From assembly GCA_902791295.1 (NCBI GenBank), contig CADAVI010000009.1:1-33236 (forward strand): a stretch of DNA of 33,236 bases, written 5' to 3'. Position 1 is the stretch's first letter. The number at the start of each line of letters is the position of its first letter. Below the pieces are notes generated by a model. The model saw only the letters and a list, made by a program, of their open reading frames with translations, was not told the origin of the DNA and ran no database searches. Positions 7,307-16,923 of this stretch are shown here, one piece after another. The DNA is from an uncultured Bacteroidales bacterium. GTDB taxonomy: Bacteria > Bacteroidota > Bacteroidia > Bacteroidales > Bacteroidaceae. Both the position numbers and the translations under genes were made by a program.

Positions 7307-8742
7307 CGCAAGTCCTGCTCAATGAAAGCCATCAGGCGCTCCACGGCTTCTGCCTCGGGAATGTTTTTCTCGACACATTCTTTCCCCTTATATAGGGAGA
7401 TTTTTCCGCGTGCAGCACCGACATAGCCATAATCGGCGTCGGCCATCTCGCCCGGGCCGTTGACGATGCAGCCCATGATGCCGATTTTGAGAAACACCCG
7501 CTCTCCGTTGCTGTTTACGAACGGATGATCCGACTGCTCGCGGGCGGAGACGGCGGCCTTGATGCGGGCAATGGTGTCCTGAAGCGCGTAGAGCGTGCGG
7601 CCGCAACCCGGGCAGGAGATATATTCCGTCTTGACAAACTTCACACGCGCTGCCTGCAGGATGCTGTCGGCCAAAGTCTCCGCGCTGTCTTCAAAGCCCG
7701 GGCACTCAATCCGCAGACGGGACGCCTTGCGGTCGATAAACAGCGCACCGACAGCCATCGAGGCCTTCAGTTGCAGATCCTCCAAAGAGCCGGCCGTCAG
7801 GCGCAGCGTGACGGTGTCATTGCTGATGCCGGCTTCTGCCCTACGTCTCAGCAGAGCGCACTCGTCCACCAGCTCTGTCAGACGGCGGGCCACGGGGATT
7901 TCGTTTTCAGGCGCCTCCGAGAGCGACACGCGGATGGTGTCGCCGATGCCTTCCGTCAGCAGGGCGCCGATACCCACAGCACTCTTGACACGTCCGTCTT
8001 CCCCTTCTCCGGCCTCCGTCACGCCGAGATGCAGGGGGAAGTCCATCCCCTCACGCTCCATGGCCTGCACCAACAGGCGCACGCTCTGCACCATCACCAC
8101 CGTGTTGGAGGCCTTGATGCTGACGACCACGTCCATGAAGCGCTCTTTCTGACAAATGCGCAGGAACTCCATGCACGACTCCACAATGCCCTCGGGGCTG
8201 TCGCCGTAGCGCGACATGATGCGGTCGGAGAGGCTGCCGTGATTGACGCCGATACGCAACGCCGTCCCGTGCTCCCGGCATATCTGCAGGAAAGGCAGCA
8301 GACGCTCCTCGATGCGCTGCAATTCGGCAGCGTATTCCGCATCGGTATATTCCAGGTGCTTGAACCGACGCGCAGCATCTACGTAGTTACCCGGATTGAT
8401 GCGCACCTTTTCGCACCAAAGCGCCGCCACGTCGGCCACATTGGGATTGAAATGCACATCGGCCACAAGCGGCACCCGACATCCGGCCCGTCGCACGCCG
8501 TCTGAAATAAGGCGCATGTTTTCGGCCTCACGGGTGCCCTGTGTCGTCAGACGGACGAGTTCGCCGCCGGCCTCTGCAATGCGCAGCACCTGCGCCACAC
8601 TGCCCTCAGTGTCCGTCGTGGAGGTGGTGCACATCGACTGCACCCGTATGGGATTGTCACCGCCAATCACCACGTCACCCACCCGCACGGCGTGGGAGCG
8701 ACGGCGCACGACGGCACCGGTTTGAGCACAGCGCGTTGTCAT
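7300..8742 (-). CDS. ispG: 4-hydroxy-3-methylbut-2-enyl diphosphate synthase (IspG/GcpE)
   Basis: The 480-residue protein is the penultimate enzyme of the MEP isoprenoid pathway, converting MEcPP to HMBPP with a [4Fe-4S] cluster. The TIM barrel is seen from IRVQSMCTTSTTDTE to DTIRVSLSEAP. The cluster ligands are C377 and C380 (CPGCGRTLY) and C425 (GIMGCIVNGPGE), with E432 as the fourth ligand; the spacing equals that of the E. coli enzyme. Bacteroidota usually have a long form (about 600 residues) with an extra domain between barrel and cluster domain; here that insert is only about 75-110 residues, an intermediate form. ATG and the purE TGA share one base (TGATG), so the genes are coupled. 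Confidence 0.95.
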   Translation of the reverse strand: MTTRCAQTGAVVRRRSHAVRVGDVVIGGDNPIRVQSMCTTSTTDTEGSVAQVLRIAEAGGELVRLTTQGTREAENMRLISDGVRRAGCRVPLVADVHFNPNVADVAALWCEKVRINPGNYVDAARRFKHLEYTDAEYAAELQRIEERLLPFLQICREHGTALRIGVNHGSLSDRIMSRYGDSPEGIVESCMEFLRICQKERFMDVVVSIKASNTVVMVQSVRLLVQAMEREGMDFPLHLGVTEAGEGEDGRVKSAVGIGALLTEGIGDTIRVSLSEAPENEIPVARRLTELVDECALLRRRAEAGISNDTVTLRLTAGSLEDLQLKASMAVGALFIDRKASRLRIECPGFEDSAETLADSILQAARVKFVKTEYISCPGCGRTLYALQDTIARIKAAVSAREQSDHPFVNSNGERVFLKIGIMGCIVNGPGEMADADYGYVGAARGKISLYKGKECVEKNIPEAEAVERLMAFIEQDLRQ

Positions 8743-9248
8743 CAGTTGACCTTGTTTTTGTATTTCACTTCGGAGAGTTCCTGATTGGCCTTCACAATCT
8801 TCACCTTGAGACCGGTCTTATAGGTCTTCAGTTTGGCGGCGAGCGCCTCATCGGAAAGGGCCAGCATCTCGGCGGCGAGGATGGCGGCGTTCTGTGCGCC
8901 GTTGACACCCACGGTGGCCACGGGAATGCCGGGAGGCATCTGAATGATGGAGAGCATGGCGTCCAAGCCGTCGAGCATACCCTTGACGGGCACGCCGATA
9001 ACGGGCACCGTGGTGCTCGCAGCAATCACACCGGGAAGGGCTGCCGCCATTCCGGCACCGGCGATGATGACCTTCAGGCCGCGCTGTTCCGCGCCTTTGG
9101 CAAAGGCCTCCACCTCATCGGGCGTGCGGTGGGCAGAGAGGGCGTTCATCTCGAAAGGAATGTCCATTTCATCGAGAAACTTGGCTGCTTTCTCCATGAC
9201 GGGCAGATCGCTGGTGCTGCCCATGATAATACTGACTTTGGCGTTCAT
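8742..9248 (-). CDS. purE: N5-carboxyaminoimidazole ribonucleotide mutase PurE
   Basis: The 168-residue protein is a complete class I PurE, moving the carboxylate of N5-CAIR to give CAIR in purine synthesis. It has MGSTSDLPVM at the phosphate site, SAHRTPDEV with the catalytic His, GAGMAAALPGV, GVPVKGMLDGLDA and MPPGIPVATVGV. It sits between the CobW-like gene (28 nt gap) and ispG (1-bp overlap). purD, a second purine gene, lies 5.7 kb away in another operon, so the purine genes are scattered here. Confidence 0.96.
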   Translation of the reverse strand: MNAKVSIIMGSTSDLPVMEKAAKFLDEMDIPFEMNALSAHRTPDEVEAFAKGAEQRGLKVIIAGAGMAAALPGVIAASTTVPVIGVPVKGMLDGLDAMLSIIQMPPGIPVATVGVNGAQNAAILAAEMLALSDEALAAKLKTYKTGLKVKIVKANQELSEVKYKNKVN

Positions 9249-9276
9249 TGGTTATTGGTGTTTAATGTATGACAGT

Positions 9277-10536
9277 CTATTCCTCCACCAGACACTGATC
9301 AAGCAGCGTTGTGATGGCTTCCTTATCCAAATGCTGACCGATGAAAACCAATTTTTGCATGCGGTCACCATAGTATTCGTCCCAATCGCGGCGCAGGTCC
9401 GGCTGACGCTGCATCAGCGCCTCCAACTCGTCTTCTGGCATGGTGGCGTACCACAGTCCTGCGTTTTTCAACTGCACCTGGCGGCCGGCCTGCTCAAAGA
9501 GGTAGCAGGTGTCGCGCTCCGACTTGAAATAACAGATGCCCTTGCAACGGATGATGCTCTTGGGCCACAGACGGGCCACGAAATGGTCAAAACGCCCCAA
9601 ATCCATCGGGGCGCGGCGCTGCCAGACGAAGGTGCCGATGCCGTATTCCTCCACCTCGCCCTCTCCGTGGTGGTGGTGATGGTGGTGATGATGGTGTTCG
9701 TGCTCATCGTCGTCGTCATCATGATGATGGTGTTCATGCTCTTCGTCGTGGTCGTGGTCGTGATGATGTTCGTGCTCGTCGTCATCATCATCGTCTTCAT
9801 CGTCATCGTCGTGCCCCTCCAGAGCCTCAATCCACGCAGCCGACGTGGCCACTTTTTCGAAGTCGAAGAGCCCGGTGTGGAGCAGGTCGTCGAAATCCAC
9901 GTCGCCGTAGTCGCACTCGACAATACGGGCATGAGGCTGAAGGTGGGTGATGACCGAACGGATGCGACCCAAATCCTCCTTGCTCACCTCGCTGGCCTTG
10001 TTCAAAATGATCAGGTTGCAGAACTCTATTTGCTGAATCACCAGATTCTCTATGTCCTCCTCGTCAATATTGGACTTAAGCAGGTCGTTGCCGCCGGCGA
10101 ACTCGTCTTTCATGCGCAGGGCGTCCACCACGGTGGCAATACAGTCCAACTCGGGCACACCGCCCTCGGTGTATTGCGGGCCCATCGTGGGGATGGAACA
10201 AATGGTTTGGGCAATGGGCGCCGGTTCGCAGATGCCGCTGGCCTCGATGACGATGTAATCAAACTTACCCGTGGAGACAATGTCGTGAAGCTGCTCAACG
10301 AGGTCCATCTTCAGCGTGCAGCAGATGCAGCCGTTCTGCAGGGGCACCAGGGAGTCGTCGGTTTGGTTGACCACACCGTCTTTTTGAATCAGGGAGGCAT
10401 CTATGTTCACTTCACCGATGTCGTTCACGATGACGGCAAAACGGATGCCGCGGCGGTTGTTGAGAATTCTGTTGAGAAGGGTCGTCTTACCACTGCCAAG
10501 ATAACCCGTGAGAAGCAATACAGGAACTTTTTTCAT
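9277..10536 (-). CDS. COG0523/CobW-family G3E GTPase with His/Asp-rich metal tract
   Basis: The 419-residue protein has a P-loop GYLGSGKTT (11-19), the CxCC metal motif NGCICCTL (C70, C72, C73) and a guanine-specificity segment NKAS where NKxD is usual. Between the GTPase and the C-terminal CobW_C domain lies a low-complexity block at about 242-290 with 23 His and many Asp/Glu. COG0523 proteins are GTP-dependent metal chaperones, often for zinc or cobalt; the tract should bind several divalent ions. Start: the ATG at 10536; a TTG two codons upstream is less likely. It probably leads the cobW-purE-ispG operon. The exact metal and client are not determinable. Confidence 0.9.
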   Translation of the reverse strand: MKKVPVLLLTGYLGSGKTTLLNRILNNRRGIRFAVIVNDIGEVNIDASLIQKDGVVNQTDDSLVPLQNGCICCTLKMDLVEQLHDIVSTGKFDYIVIEASGICEPAPIAQTICSIPTMGPQYTEGGVPELDCIATVVDALRMKDEFAGGNDLLKSNIDEEDIENLVIQQIEFCNLIILNKASEVSKEDLGRIRSVITHLQPHARIVECDYGDVDFDDLLHTGLFDFEKVATSAAWIEALEGHDDDDEDDDDDDEHEHHHDHDHDEEHEHHHHDDDDDEHEHHHHHHHHHHGEGEVEEYGIGTFVWQRRAPMDLGRFDHFVARLWPKSIIRCKGICYFKSERDTCYLFEQAGRQVQLKNAGLWYATMPEDELEALMQRQPDLRRDWDEYYGDRMQKLVFIGQHLDKEAITTLLDQCLVEE

Positions 10537-10559
10537 TGTCAATGATGCTTAATTCGGCT

Positions 10560-10591
10560 GCAAAATTACAAAATTAAAGTGAAAAGGCAAA
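10560..10591 (-). promoter_or_regulatory. Promoter of the cobW-purE-ispG operon
   Basis: On the minus strand TTTG (10591-10588), 19 nt, TAATTTTGC (10568-10560): both boxes are exact. The -7 box is 24 nt upstream of the ATG at 10536. No obvious Zur-type palindrome was recognised next to it. Confidence 0.65.
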
Positions 10592-10605
10592 AGTGAATCC
10601 CCCTT

Positions 10606-10640
10606 TTTGTCGTCCATCTGAGGGAAAAGCAGTAAATTTG
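10606..10640 (+). promoter_or_regulatory. Promoter of cysE
   Basis: TTTG (10606-10609), 23 nt, TAAATTTG (10633-10640), an exact -7 box 22 nt before the ATG at 10662. The spacing is slightly long. It is divergent from the cobW promoter, with the -33 boxes about 15 bp apart. Confidence 0.5.
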
Positions 10641-10661
10641 TGCCCGAATTATTGTCATTTT

Positions 10662-11435
10662 ATGGTAGACACTTCTCTTAAATGCCCGTCACTGCCCGCC
10701 ATCCGCGAACTGGTGGACTTGTGCCGCTCATATTTTTTCCCTGAATTCTACGGCGTGGAGGGCATCCCCTGCGACGACACGGAGCGAAAGGTGCAGCGCA
10801 TTCGCGCCCTACTTCTGATGAACACCGACGCCGATACGGTGGAGCGCTTCGTGGAGGCATTGCCCGAAATCAGGTCGCTCCTGAAAGAAGATGCCGAAGC
10901 CGCTTACGACGGCGATCCCGCTGCAGAGAGCATCGACGAGGTGGTGCTCTGCTACCCCACGATGAAGGCGCTTTCCAACTATCGCGTGGCCCATTGCCTC
11001 TACCGGTTGGGCGTGCCCCTCGTGCCCCGCGTCATCACGGAGATGGCACATTCCGAAACGGGCATCGACATTCACCCGGGGGCTCAGATTGGCCATCGCT
11101 TCACCATTGACCACGGCACGGGCGTCGTGATTGGTGCCACCTGCATCATCGGCAACAACGTGAAGCTTTATCAGGGCGTGACCCTCGGCGCCAAGAGCTT
11201 TCCGCAAGACGAGAACGGCAACCCCATCAAGGGCATTCCCCGTCACCCCATATTGGAGGACGACATCATCGTCTACAGCAATGCCACCGTGTTGGGGCGC
11301 ATCACCATCGGGCGCGGCACCATCATCGGCGGTAATATCTGGGTGACGGAAGACACCAAGCCGGGCGAGAGACTCCTGCAGGCCAAGAAGCGCAAGAGCC
11401 ACATGATACGCCCCGAAGACTGGGGAGGCCTGTAA
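10662..11435 (+). CDS. cysE: Serine O-acetyltransferase
   Basis: The 257-residue protein makes O-acetylserine from serine and acetyl-CoA, the first step of cysteine synthesis. An N-terminal helical region (about 10-130) is followed by a left-handed beta-helix of hexapeptide repeats: IDIHPGAQIG, then IDHGTGVVIGATCIIG, which holds the catalytic Asp/His pair, VKLYQGVTLGA and ITIGRGTIIGGNIWV. Length and order fit the Bacteroidota serine acetyltransferase type. The start at 10662 follows a promoter at 10606-10640; an upstream in-frame ATG at 10593 lies before the -7 box. The next gene begins 38 nt downstream without a clear terminator, so read-through is possible. Confidence 0.93.
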   Translation: MVDTSLKCPSLPAIRELVDLCRSYFFPEFYGVEGIPCDDTERKVQRIRALLLMNTDADTVERFVEALPEIRSLLKEDAEAAYDGDPAAESIDEVVLCYPTMKALSNYRVAHCLYRLGVPLVPRVITEMAHSETGIDIHPGAQIGHRFTIDHGTGVVIGATCIIGNNVKLYQGVTLGAKSFPQDENGNPIKGIPRHPILEDDIIVYSNATVLGRITIGRGTIIGGNIWVTEDTKPGERLLQAKKRKSHMIRPEDWGGL

Positions 11436-11473
11436 CTGTTTACTTAATTCGAAATTTAACACATACTACCCAC

Positions 11474-12994
11474 ATGGAGTTTGAAATGATTGCCAAAACC
11501 CTCCAGGGACTGGAGAACATTTTGGCGGAAGAACTCACCCGTCTCGGGGCCAACAACATAGAAATCGGACGCCGCATGGTGTCCTTCACCGGCGACCTGG
11601 AGATGATGTACCGCGCCAATGTCCAACTGCGCACTGCCATCCGCATCCTCAAGCCCATCAAGCACTTCCGCGCCAAGACGGCTGACGAGGTGTACGATGC
11701 GGTGAAAAGCATCGATTGGACGCAGTATCTCACCAACCGCACCACCTTCGCCGTGGACAGCGTCGTTTATTCCAGCGAGTTCCGTCACTCCAAGATGGTG
11801 GCCTACAAGGTGAAGGACGCCATCGTGGATCAGATGCGCGAGAAGACCGGCGACCGCCCCAACATCCGCCTGAAGAATCCCGACCTGCAGCTCCACATCC
11901 ACGTGGCGGAATACGACTGCACCCTAGCGCTCGACTCATCGGGCGAGAGCCTGCACCGTCGCGGATACCGTCAGGAACAGGTGGAAGCACCGCTCAACGA
12001 AGTGTTGGCAGCCGGCATCATCCTGACGACCGGATGGCGCGGCGAATGCGACTTCATCGACCCCATGTGCGGCTCGGGCACCTTCCTCATCGAGGCTGCT
12101 CTGATAGCACGCGGCATCTCGCCCGGCGTATTCCGCTCTGAGTTCGCCTTTGAGAAGTGGCCCGATTTCGACCGCGAACTCTTCGAGAAGGTGTACAACG
12201 ACGATTCCGGGGAGCATCCTTTCAACCATCACATCTACGGCTACGACCTCAATGTGCACGCCGTAGCCATTGCCTCCCGCAACGTGAAAGCTGCCGGGCT
12301 CACCAAGGAAATCTCCGTGGAGCAGCGCGACATCAAGAACTTTGAGAAACCCGCTCATCCGAGCCTGCTCATCACCAATCCGCCCTACGGCGAACGCATC
12401 TCCGCGCCCGATCTGCTGGGGCTCTACAAGACCATCGGCACACAGCTGAAACACAACTTCACCGACGGCGAAGCCTGGATATTGAGCTACCGCGAGGAGT
12501 GCTTCGACGAAATCGGCTTGAAGCCTTCGCGCCGCATCCCGCTCTACAACGGCTCCCTTGAGTGCGAACTCCGCAAATACCAAATTTTCTCAGGACGCTT
12601 CAACGACATGAGAGCCGGCGGCGGCGACATCAAGACGAAGGAAGACCGCCGCGATATGGCCACCCGCAAGTTCAAGCAACACCGCGAGTTTCGCGAACGG
12701 CTCGACGAAAGGGACGAGGAGCGGCCACGCAAGCGCTTCGACAACGAAAAACCCCGCCGGCGTTTCGACGACGAGAGACCGGGGAAGCGCTTCGACAACG
12801 AAAAACCCCGCCGGCGTTTCGACGACGAGAGACCGGGGAAGCGCTTCGATGACGAAAAACCCCGCCGGCGTTTTGACGATGAGAGACCGAGAAAGCGTTT
12901 TGACGACAAAGACAGGAAACCCCGCAAAAACTATGACAATAAGAACCCTCGCGGCGGCCACGGTCGCGGCCTTCGCTTTGAGCACCGTGACTGA
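11474..12994 (+). CDS. THUMP-domain RNA (guanine-N2) methyltransferase, RlmL N-terminal type, with repetitive basic tail
   Basis: The 506-residue protein has a ferredoxin-like/THUMP region (about 1-155) and a class I SAM methyltransferase domain: DPMCGSGTFLIEAAL (about 195-210) is the UPF0020 SAM site and NPPYGER (about 302-308) the catalytic motif IV. It corresponds to the RlmL half of E. coli YcbY, which methylates G2445 of 23S rRNA. After residue 380 or so comes a tail of RFD(N/D)EKPRRRFDDERPG repeats (three and a third 54-bp units), ending in RGGHGRG. The tail is disordered, strongly charged and probably binds RNA. The last 62 bases also encode the signal peptide of the next gene in another frame. 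Confidence 0.88.
   Translation: MEFEMIAKTLQGLENILAEELTRLGANNIEIGRRMVSFTGDLEMMYRANVQLRTAIRILKPIKHFRAKTADEVYDAVKSIDWTQYLTNRTTFAVDSVVYSSEFRHSKMVAYKVKDAIVDQMREKTGDRPNIRLKNPDLQLHIHVAEYDCTLALDSSGESLHRRGYRQEQVEAPLNEVLAAGIILTTGWRGECDFIDPMCGSGTFLIEAALIARGISPGVFRSEFAFEKWPDFDRELFEKVYNDDSGEHPFNHHIYGYDLNVHAVAIASRNVKAAGLTKEISVEQRDIKNFEKPAHPSLLITNPPYGERISAPDLLGLYKTIGTQLKHNFTDGEAWILSYREECFDEIGLKPSRRIPLYNGSLECELRKYQIFSGRFNDMRAGGGDIKTKEDRRDMATRKFKQHREFRERLDERDEERPRKRFDNEKPRRRFDDERPGKRFDNEKPRRRFDDERPGKRFDDEKPRRRFDDERPRKRFDDKDRKPRKNYDNKNPRGGHGRGLRFEHRD
12731..12910 (+). repeat. 54-bp tandem repeat inside the methyltransferase gene
   Basis: Three full copies (12731-12784, 12785-12838, 12839-12892) and a partial fourth. 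Copies 1 and 2 are identical as read; copy 3 differs at a few bases. Each encodes 18 residues (KRFDNEKPRRRFDDERPG), and the period is a multiple of three, so copy-number change would keep the frame. Confidence 0.9.
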
Positions 12995-14924
12995 AGCGCA
13001 GACACCCTTCACCCTCGACGATCTGCTGCCCGGAGGCACCACCTACGAACAGTTGCGCCCAGAGGATTGCGACTATCACTGGGAAGGCAACACCCTGGCG
13101 GAAGGCAAGAAGGAAGACGAGAAGTGTGAGCAGCTTCCCGACGAAGCGCGGCACATCGACCTGTCCGACGTCAGCGGCCACCGCGCCTACACCGTGAAGG
13201 GCAATCTTTTCGTGCTCACTGCCGATGGGCTGACCCTGCAAGTGTCCGATGACGGCAGCACCGACGATTCCGAGAACATCGTTTACGGCACCTCCGTGCA
13301 CCGCGATGAATTCGGCATCAACAAGGGCACGTTCTGGAGCGAAGACGGCGAGCAGCTGGCCTTCTACCGCATGGACCAGTCGATGGTGCCCTCCTACCCT
13401 TTGGTGGATATCACCACCCGCATCGCCACCACCAAAACCTGCCACTATCCTATGGCCGGAGAAGAGAGTCACGTCGTCACCGTGGGCATCTACAAAGTCA
13501 AAGAGCAGCGCACCGTGTGGCTCCGCCTGCAGGGCGACGAGGGACTGCCCGGACAGCATCCCAACGACTACCACACCAATCTCTCCTGGAGCCCCGACGG
13601 ACGCACGCTCTACATCTTCGAACTCAACCGCGCTCAGAACCATATGCGCCTTGTGGCCTACGACAGCGAGACCGGACTACCGCGCGGCACCCTCTACGAA
13701 GAGACGCACGAAAAATATGTCGAACCGATGACCGGGCTCTCGTTTCTCCCATGGGATGAAACAAAAGCCGTCCTTCAGAGCCAGCGCGACGGCTACAACC
13801 ACCTCTATCTGCTTGACCTCAACAAGCCCTCTTCCCTGCAACAGTTGACCAAAGGGCCGTGGGTGGTACAGCAGTTCGTCGGTTTCAACAAAAAGAAGAA
13901 ACTCGTGCTTTATTTGGCCAACACTTCCGATCCCCGCACCAAAACGCTCTACTCGGTGGACATGAAGGGACGGACAAAAGCCTTAGGCGATGAACGCGGC
14001 GTGCACTACAAGGTGCAGCTCTCGCAGGACGGCACCCAGGCACTCGACTGCTATACCGCGCCCGACGTGCCCCGCAGCATCAACCTCATCAACACCTCCA
14101 CCGGCAGCCAAAAGAACCTCCTCACAGCCGCCGACCCGTGGGCCGGACGCACAGTGCCGGAAATCACTTCCGGCAGCATCAAAGCCGCCGACGGACAAAC
14201 CGACCTCTACTACCGCATGGTGAAGCCCGTCGGATTCGACCCCTCAAAACGCTACCCCACCGTCGTCTATGTTTACGGCGGCCCCCATCTCCACAACGTT
14301 GATGCCTCCTGGCACTGGTGTCTGCGCGGTTGGGAAATCTATATGGCCCAGAAAGGCTACCTCGTCTTCGTGCTCGACAACCGGGGTGCTGAATGGCGCG
14401 GCCGCGATTTCGAGCAAGCCACCTTCCACCGCTTGGGCGTCATTGAGCGTGAGGATCAGATGGCGGGCGTGAACTACCTCCGCTCGCTGCCCTGGGTGGA
14501 TGCCGACCGCATCGGCGTGCACGGATGGAGCTACGGCGGCTACATGACCGTCAACCTTATGCTCACCTGGCCCGAGGTGTTCAAGGTGGGTGTTGCCGGC
14601 GGACCCGTCATCGACTGGCAATACTACGAAGTGATGTACGGCGAGCGCTACATGGGCACCCCGCAGAGCAATCCCGAGGGCTACGAAGAGTGCGACCTCA
14701 AACAGCGCGCCGACCGTCTGAAGGGCCGTCTGCAAATCATCATCGGCGGCGACGATCCCGTCGTGGTGCCGCAGCACGCACTCTCCTTCCTGCGCCGCTG
14801 CGCCGACGAAGGCACACATCCCGATTTCTTTGTTTATCCCGGTGACGAGCACAATATGTTCGGTCACGATCGCATACATTTGCACGAACGCATCACCCAA
14901 TATTTTGAAGATTATCTGAAATGA
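12933..14924 (+). CDS. Dipeptidyl peptidase IV-type S9 serine peptidase, secreted
   Basis: The 663-residue protein has a signal peptide ([17 protein letters not shown], cleavage near TEA|QTP), an N-terminal beta-propeller (DPP-IV N-terminal family, about 60-430) and a C-terminal alpha/beta hydrolase. The triad is S533 (GWSYGGYM), D607 (GGDDPVV) and H640 (GDEHNMFG). Such enzymes cut dipeptides from peptide N-termini, often X-Pro, in the periplasm of asaccharolytic and oral Bacteroidota. Start: the ATG at 12933 gives a good signal peptide, and the one at 12849 does not. That start lies inside the methyltransferase gene. The stop overlaps purD by ATGA. Confidence 0.88.
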   Translation: MTIRTLAAATVAAFALSTVTEAQTPFTLDDLLPGGTTYEQLRPEDCDYHWEGNTLAEGKKEDEKCEQLPDEARHIDLSDVSGHRAYTVKGNLFVLTADGLTLQVSDDGSTDDSENIVYGTSVHRDEFGINKGTFWSEDGEQLAFYRMDQSMVPSYPLVDITTRIATTKTCHYPMAGEESHVVTVGIYKVKEQRTVWLRLQGDEGLPGQHPNDYHTNLSWSPDGRTLYIFELNRAQNHMRLVAYDSETGLPRGTLYEETHEKYVEPMTGLSFLPWDETKAVLQSQRDGYNHLYLLDLNKPSSLQQLTKGPWVVQQFVGFNKKKKLVLYLANTSDPRTKTLYSVDMKGRTKALGDERGVHYKVQLSQDGTQALDCYTAPDVPRSINLINTSTGSQKNLLTAADPWAGRTVPEITSGSIKAADGQTDLYYRMVKPVGFDPSKRYPTVVYVYGGPHLHNVDASWHWCLRGWEIYMAQKGYLVFVLDNRGAEWRGRDFEQATFHRLGVIEREDQMAGVNYLRSLPWVDADRIGVHGWSYGGYMTVNLMLTWPEVFKVGVAGGPVIDWQYYEVMYGERYMGTPQSNPEGYEECDLKQRADRLKGRLQIIIGGDDPVVVPQHALSFLRRCADEGTHPDFFVYPGDEHNMFGHDRIHLHERITQYFEDYLK

Positions 14925-16207
14925 AAATCCTGTTGTTAGGCAGCGGCGGCCGCGAGCACGCCATGGCTTGGAAAATCAGCCAAAGTCCCAAGTGTGAGAA
15001 ACTCTACATTGCGCCGGGCAATGCCGGTACGACGGCCTGCGGAGAAAACGTCCCAATGAAGGCGGATGATTTCGAAGCCGTCAAGCGCTTTGTGCTGACC
15101 CACGACATCAAGATGGTGGTTGTCGGCCCCGAGGACCCTTTGGTCAAAGGCATCTGGGACTTCTTCCGCGACGATGCCGAACTGAAGGACATCGCCGTCA
15201 TCGGTCCCTCTAAGGAAGGCGCCTGCCTCGAAGGCTCCAAGGATTTTGCCAAAGCTTTCATGCAACGTCACAATATTCCCACGGCAGCCTACCGCACCTT
15301 CACGGGCGCCACACTCGCCGAGGGTAAAGCCTTCCTGCGCACCCTCAAAGCGCCCTATGTGCTGAAGGCTGACGGCCTGTGTGCCGGCAAAGGCGTGCTC
15401 ATCCTGCCCACATTGGAGGAGGCCGAGCGGGAACTTGAAGAGATGCTCTCGGGCATGTTCGGCGACGCCTCTTCACGCGTAGTCATCGAGGAATTTATGG
15501 ACGGCATCGAGTGTTCCGTCTTCGTGCTCACCGACGGCAACGGCTACAAGATTCTTCCCGAGGCCAAAGACTACAAACGCATCGGCGAAGGCGACACCGG
15601 CCTCAACACCGGCGGCATGGGCAGCGTGTCGCCCGTGCCTTTTGCCACCAGGGAGTGGATGCAGAAGGTGGAGGACCGCATCATCCGACCCACCGTCGAG
15701 GGGCTCCGCGAGGAGGGCATCTGCTACAAGGGCTTCATCTTCTTCGGCCTCATCAATGTGGCCGGCGAACCCAAAGTGATAGAATACAACTGCCGCATGG
15801 GCGATCCTGAAACAGAAACCGTCATGCTGCGCATCAAGAGCGACCTGGTAGAACTTTTCGAAGCAGTCGCCGAAGGCCGTCTGGCAGAGTGTCCGTTGGA
15901 GTTCGACCCGCGCAGCGCTGTCTGTGTGATGCTGGTTTCCGGCGGCTATCCCGGCCACTATGAAAAGGGCTTCGAAATCACCGGCATTGAGAACATCACC
16001 GGTCCCGACTCTGTCGTGTTCCACGCCGGCACCGCCGTGAAGGAGGGACGCACCGTGACGGCCGGCGGCCGTGTCATCGCGGTTTCCTCCTATGGTGAAT
16101 CTCAGGCAGAGGCGCTTCATAAAAGCATGACCGAGGCTCAGAAGATACAGTTCGAGGGACGTTATTTCCGCCGCGACATCGGCCAGGATTTGCTCTCCGG
16201 CCTCTAA
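14921..16207 (+). CDS. purD: Phosphoribosylamine-glycine ligase PurD
   Basis: The 428-residue protein is a complete GAR synthetase, joining glycine to phosphoribosylamine with ATP in purine synthesis. It has [12 protein letters not shown] at the N-terminus, [17 protein letters not shown], the ATP-grasp segment [25 protein letters not shown] and [12 protein letters not shown] with the metal-binding residues. It overlaps the DPP-IV gene by 4 bp (ATGA), and a GTG start of the next gene lies 14 nt after its TAA. Confidence 0.97.
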   Translation: MKILLLGSGGREHAMAWKISQSPKCEKLYIAPGNAGTTACGENVPMKADDFEAVKRFVLTHDIKMVVVGPEDPLVKGIWDFFRDDAELKDIAVIGPSKEGACLEGSKDFAKAFMQRHNIPTAAYRTFTGATLAEGKAFLRTLKAPYVLKADGLCAGKGVLILPTLEEAERELEEMLSGMFGDASSRVVIEEFMDGIECSVFVLTDGNGYKILPEAKDYKRIGEGDTGLNTGGMGSVSPVPFATREWMQKVEDRIIRPTVEGLREEGICYKGFIFFGLINVAGEPKVIEYNCRMGDPETETVMLRIKSDLVELFEAVAEGRLAECPLEFDPRSAVCVMLVSGGYPGHYEKGFEITGIENITGPDSVVFHAGTAVKEGRTVTAGGRVIAVSSYGESQAEALHKSMTEAQKIQFEGRYFRRDIGQDLLSGL

Positions 16208-16221
16208 ACTTTCTCCCCGGC

Positions 16222-16923
16222 GTGAACGTTTTCATCACGATATTACTGCTCTGCCTGTCGACGATTGGCAATGCGCACTTCATGCTGGCGCTCTTCACGG
16301 GTGTCTCCATGCTGTTGGCGCAACGTTCGCTCTACGCCTGCTATAAGGCAGAGCAGCCTGTCGTGCCCGTCTTTCACGCCTTCTTCTTCCTCAGTCTCTC
16401 TGCCGTACTCACACCCTGGATGCTGTTGCTCATCCCGTTTTTCCTTTGGCACACGGGCGTCCTGATGCGCTGCCTCACGTGGCGTGTCTTTTGGGCCGGT
16501 GTCTGCGGTCTCTCGGTGCCCTACGTCTTCATGACGCTGCTGAGCCTGCTGCTGGACAATACGGAATATTTCGACTCCCTTCACACGGCTTTCACCACGC
16601 GCCCCTGGCTCTATGTGGTCTTCATTGCCGCCTATCCGATGCATATCTTAGTGGACTATTTCGGCCGCTTCTCTGTGTGGCAGTGGATTCCGTGGGGCAT
16701 CATCAGTCTTTTGGGCGCCTTCTGCATCCGGCATTTCCTTCACACCCGTCACCGCAGCATGATACAGCAGCGGCTTGAAGCCTACATCGCCATACACAAC
16801 AGTGTGGCGCTTTGGGGACTGATATTCATCTTCCCCCAGTTTTACCATTCACTCATCGGGGGGCTTGCCGCGTGCCTCTCGCCCCTGGTTATCCGTTTCG
16901 CCGAACAATGCAGGAACTCATAG
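16222..16923 (+). CDS. Multi-pass membrane protein of unknown function
   Basis: The 233-residue protein is very hydrophobic, with about six or seven probable membrane helices (for example residues 3-20, 49-75, 90-112, 128-148 and 196-225) and few charged residues. I do not recognise a family motif. The only early start in frame is GTG at 16222, 14 nt after purD; an ATG at 16282 would cut off the first helix, so GTG is preferred. The end overlaps the DedA-like gene by 16 bp. Its place among membrane genes suggests an envelope role, but nothing more can be said. Confidence 0.7.
   Translation: MNVFITILLLCLSTIGNAHFMLALFTGVSMLLAQRSLYACYKAEQPVVPVFHAFFFLSLSAVLTPWMLLLIPFFLWHTGVLMRCLTWRVFWAGVCGLSVPYVFMTLLSLLLDNTEYFDSLHTAFTTRPWLYVVFIAAYPMHILVDYFGRFSVWQWIPWGIISLLGAFCIRHFLHTRHRSMIQQRLEAYIAIHNSVALWGLIFIFPQFYHSLIGGLAACLSPLVIRFAEQCRNS

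Noticed and set aside
9670..9830. CAT/CATCATC-rich stretch as a DNA microsatellite of its own
   Set aside because: It is simply the coding sequence for the His/Asp tract of the CobW-like protein, read on the minus strand.
12672..13643. Long leftward frame opposite the methyltransferase and DPP-IV genes
   Set aside because: A shadow of GC-rich coding DNA: its protein is Val/Ala/His-rich without any motif, while the plus-strand frames have clear family signatures.
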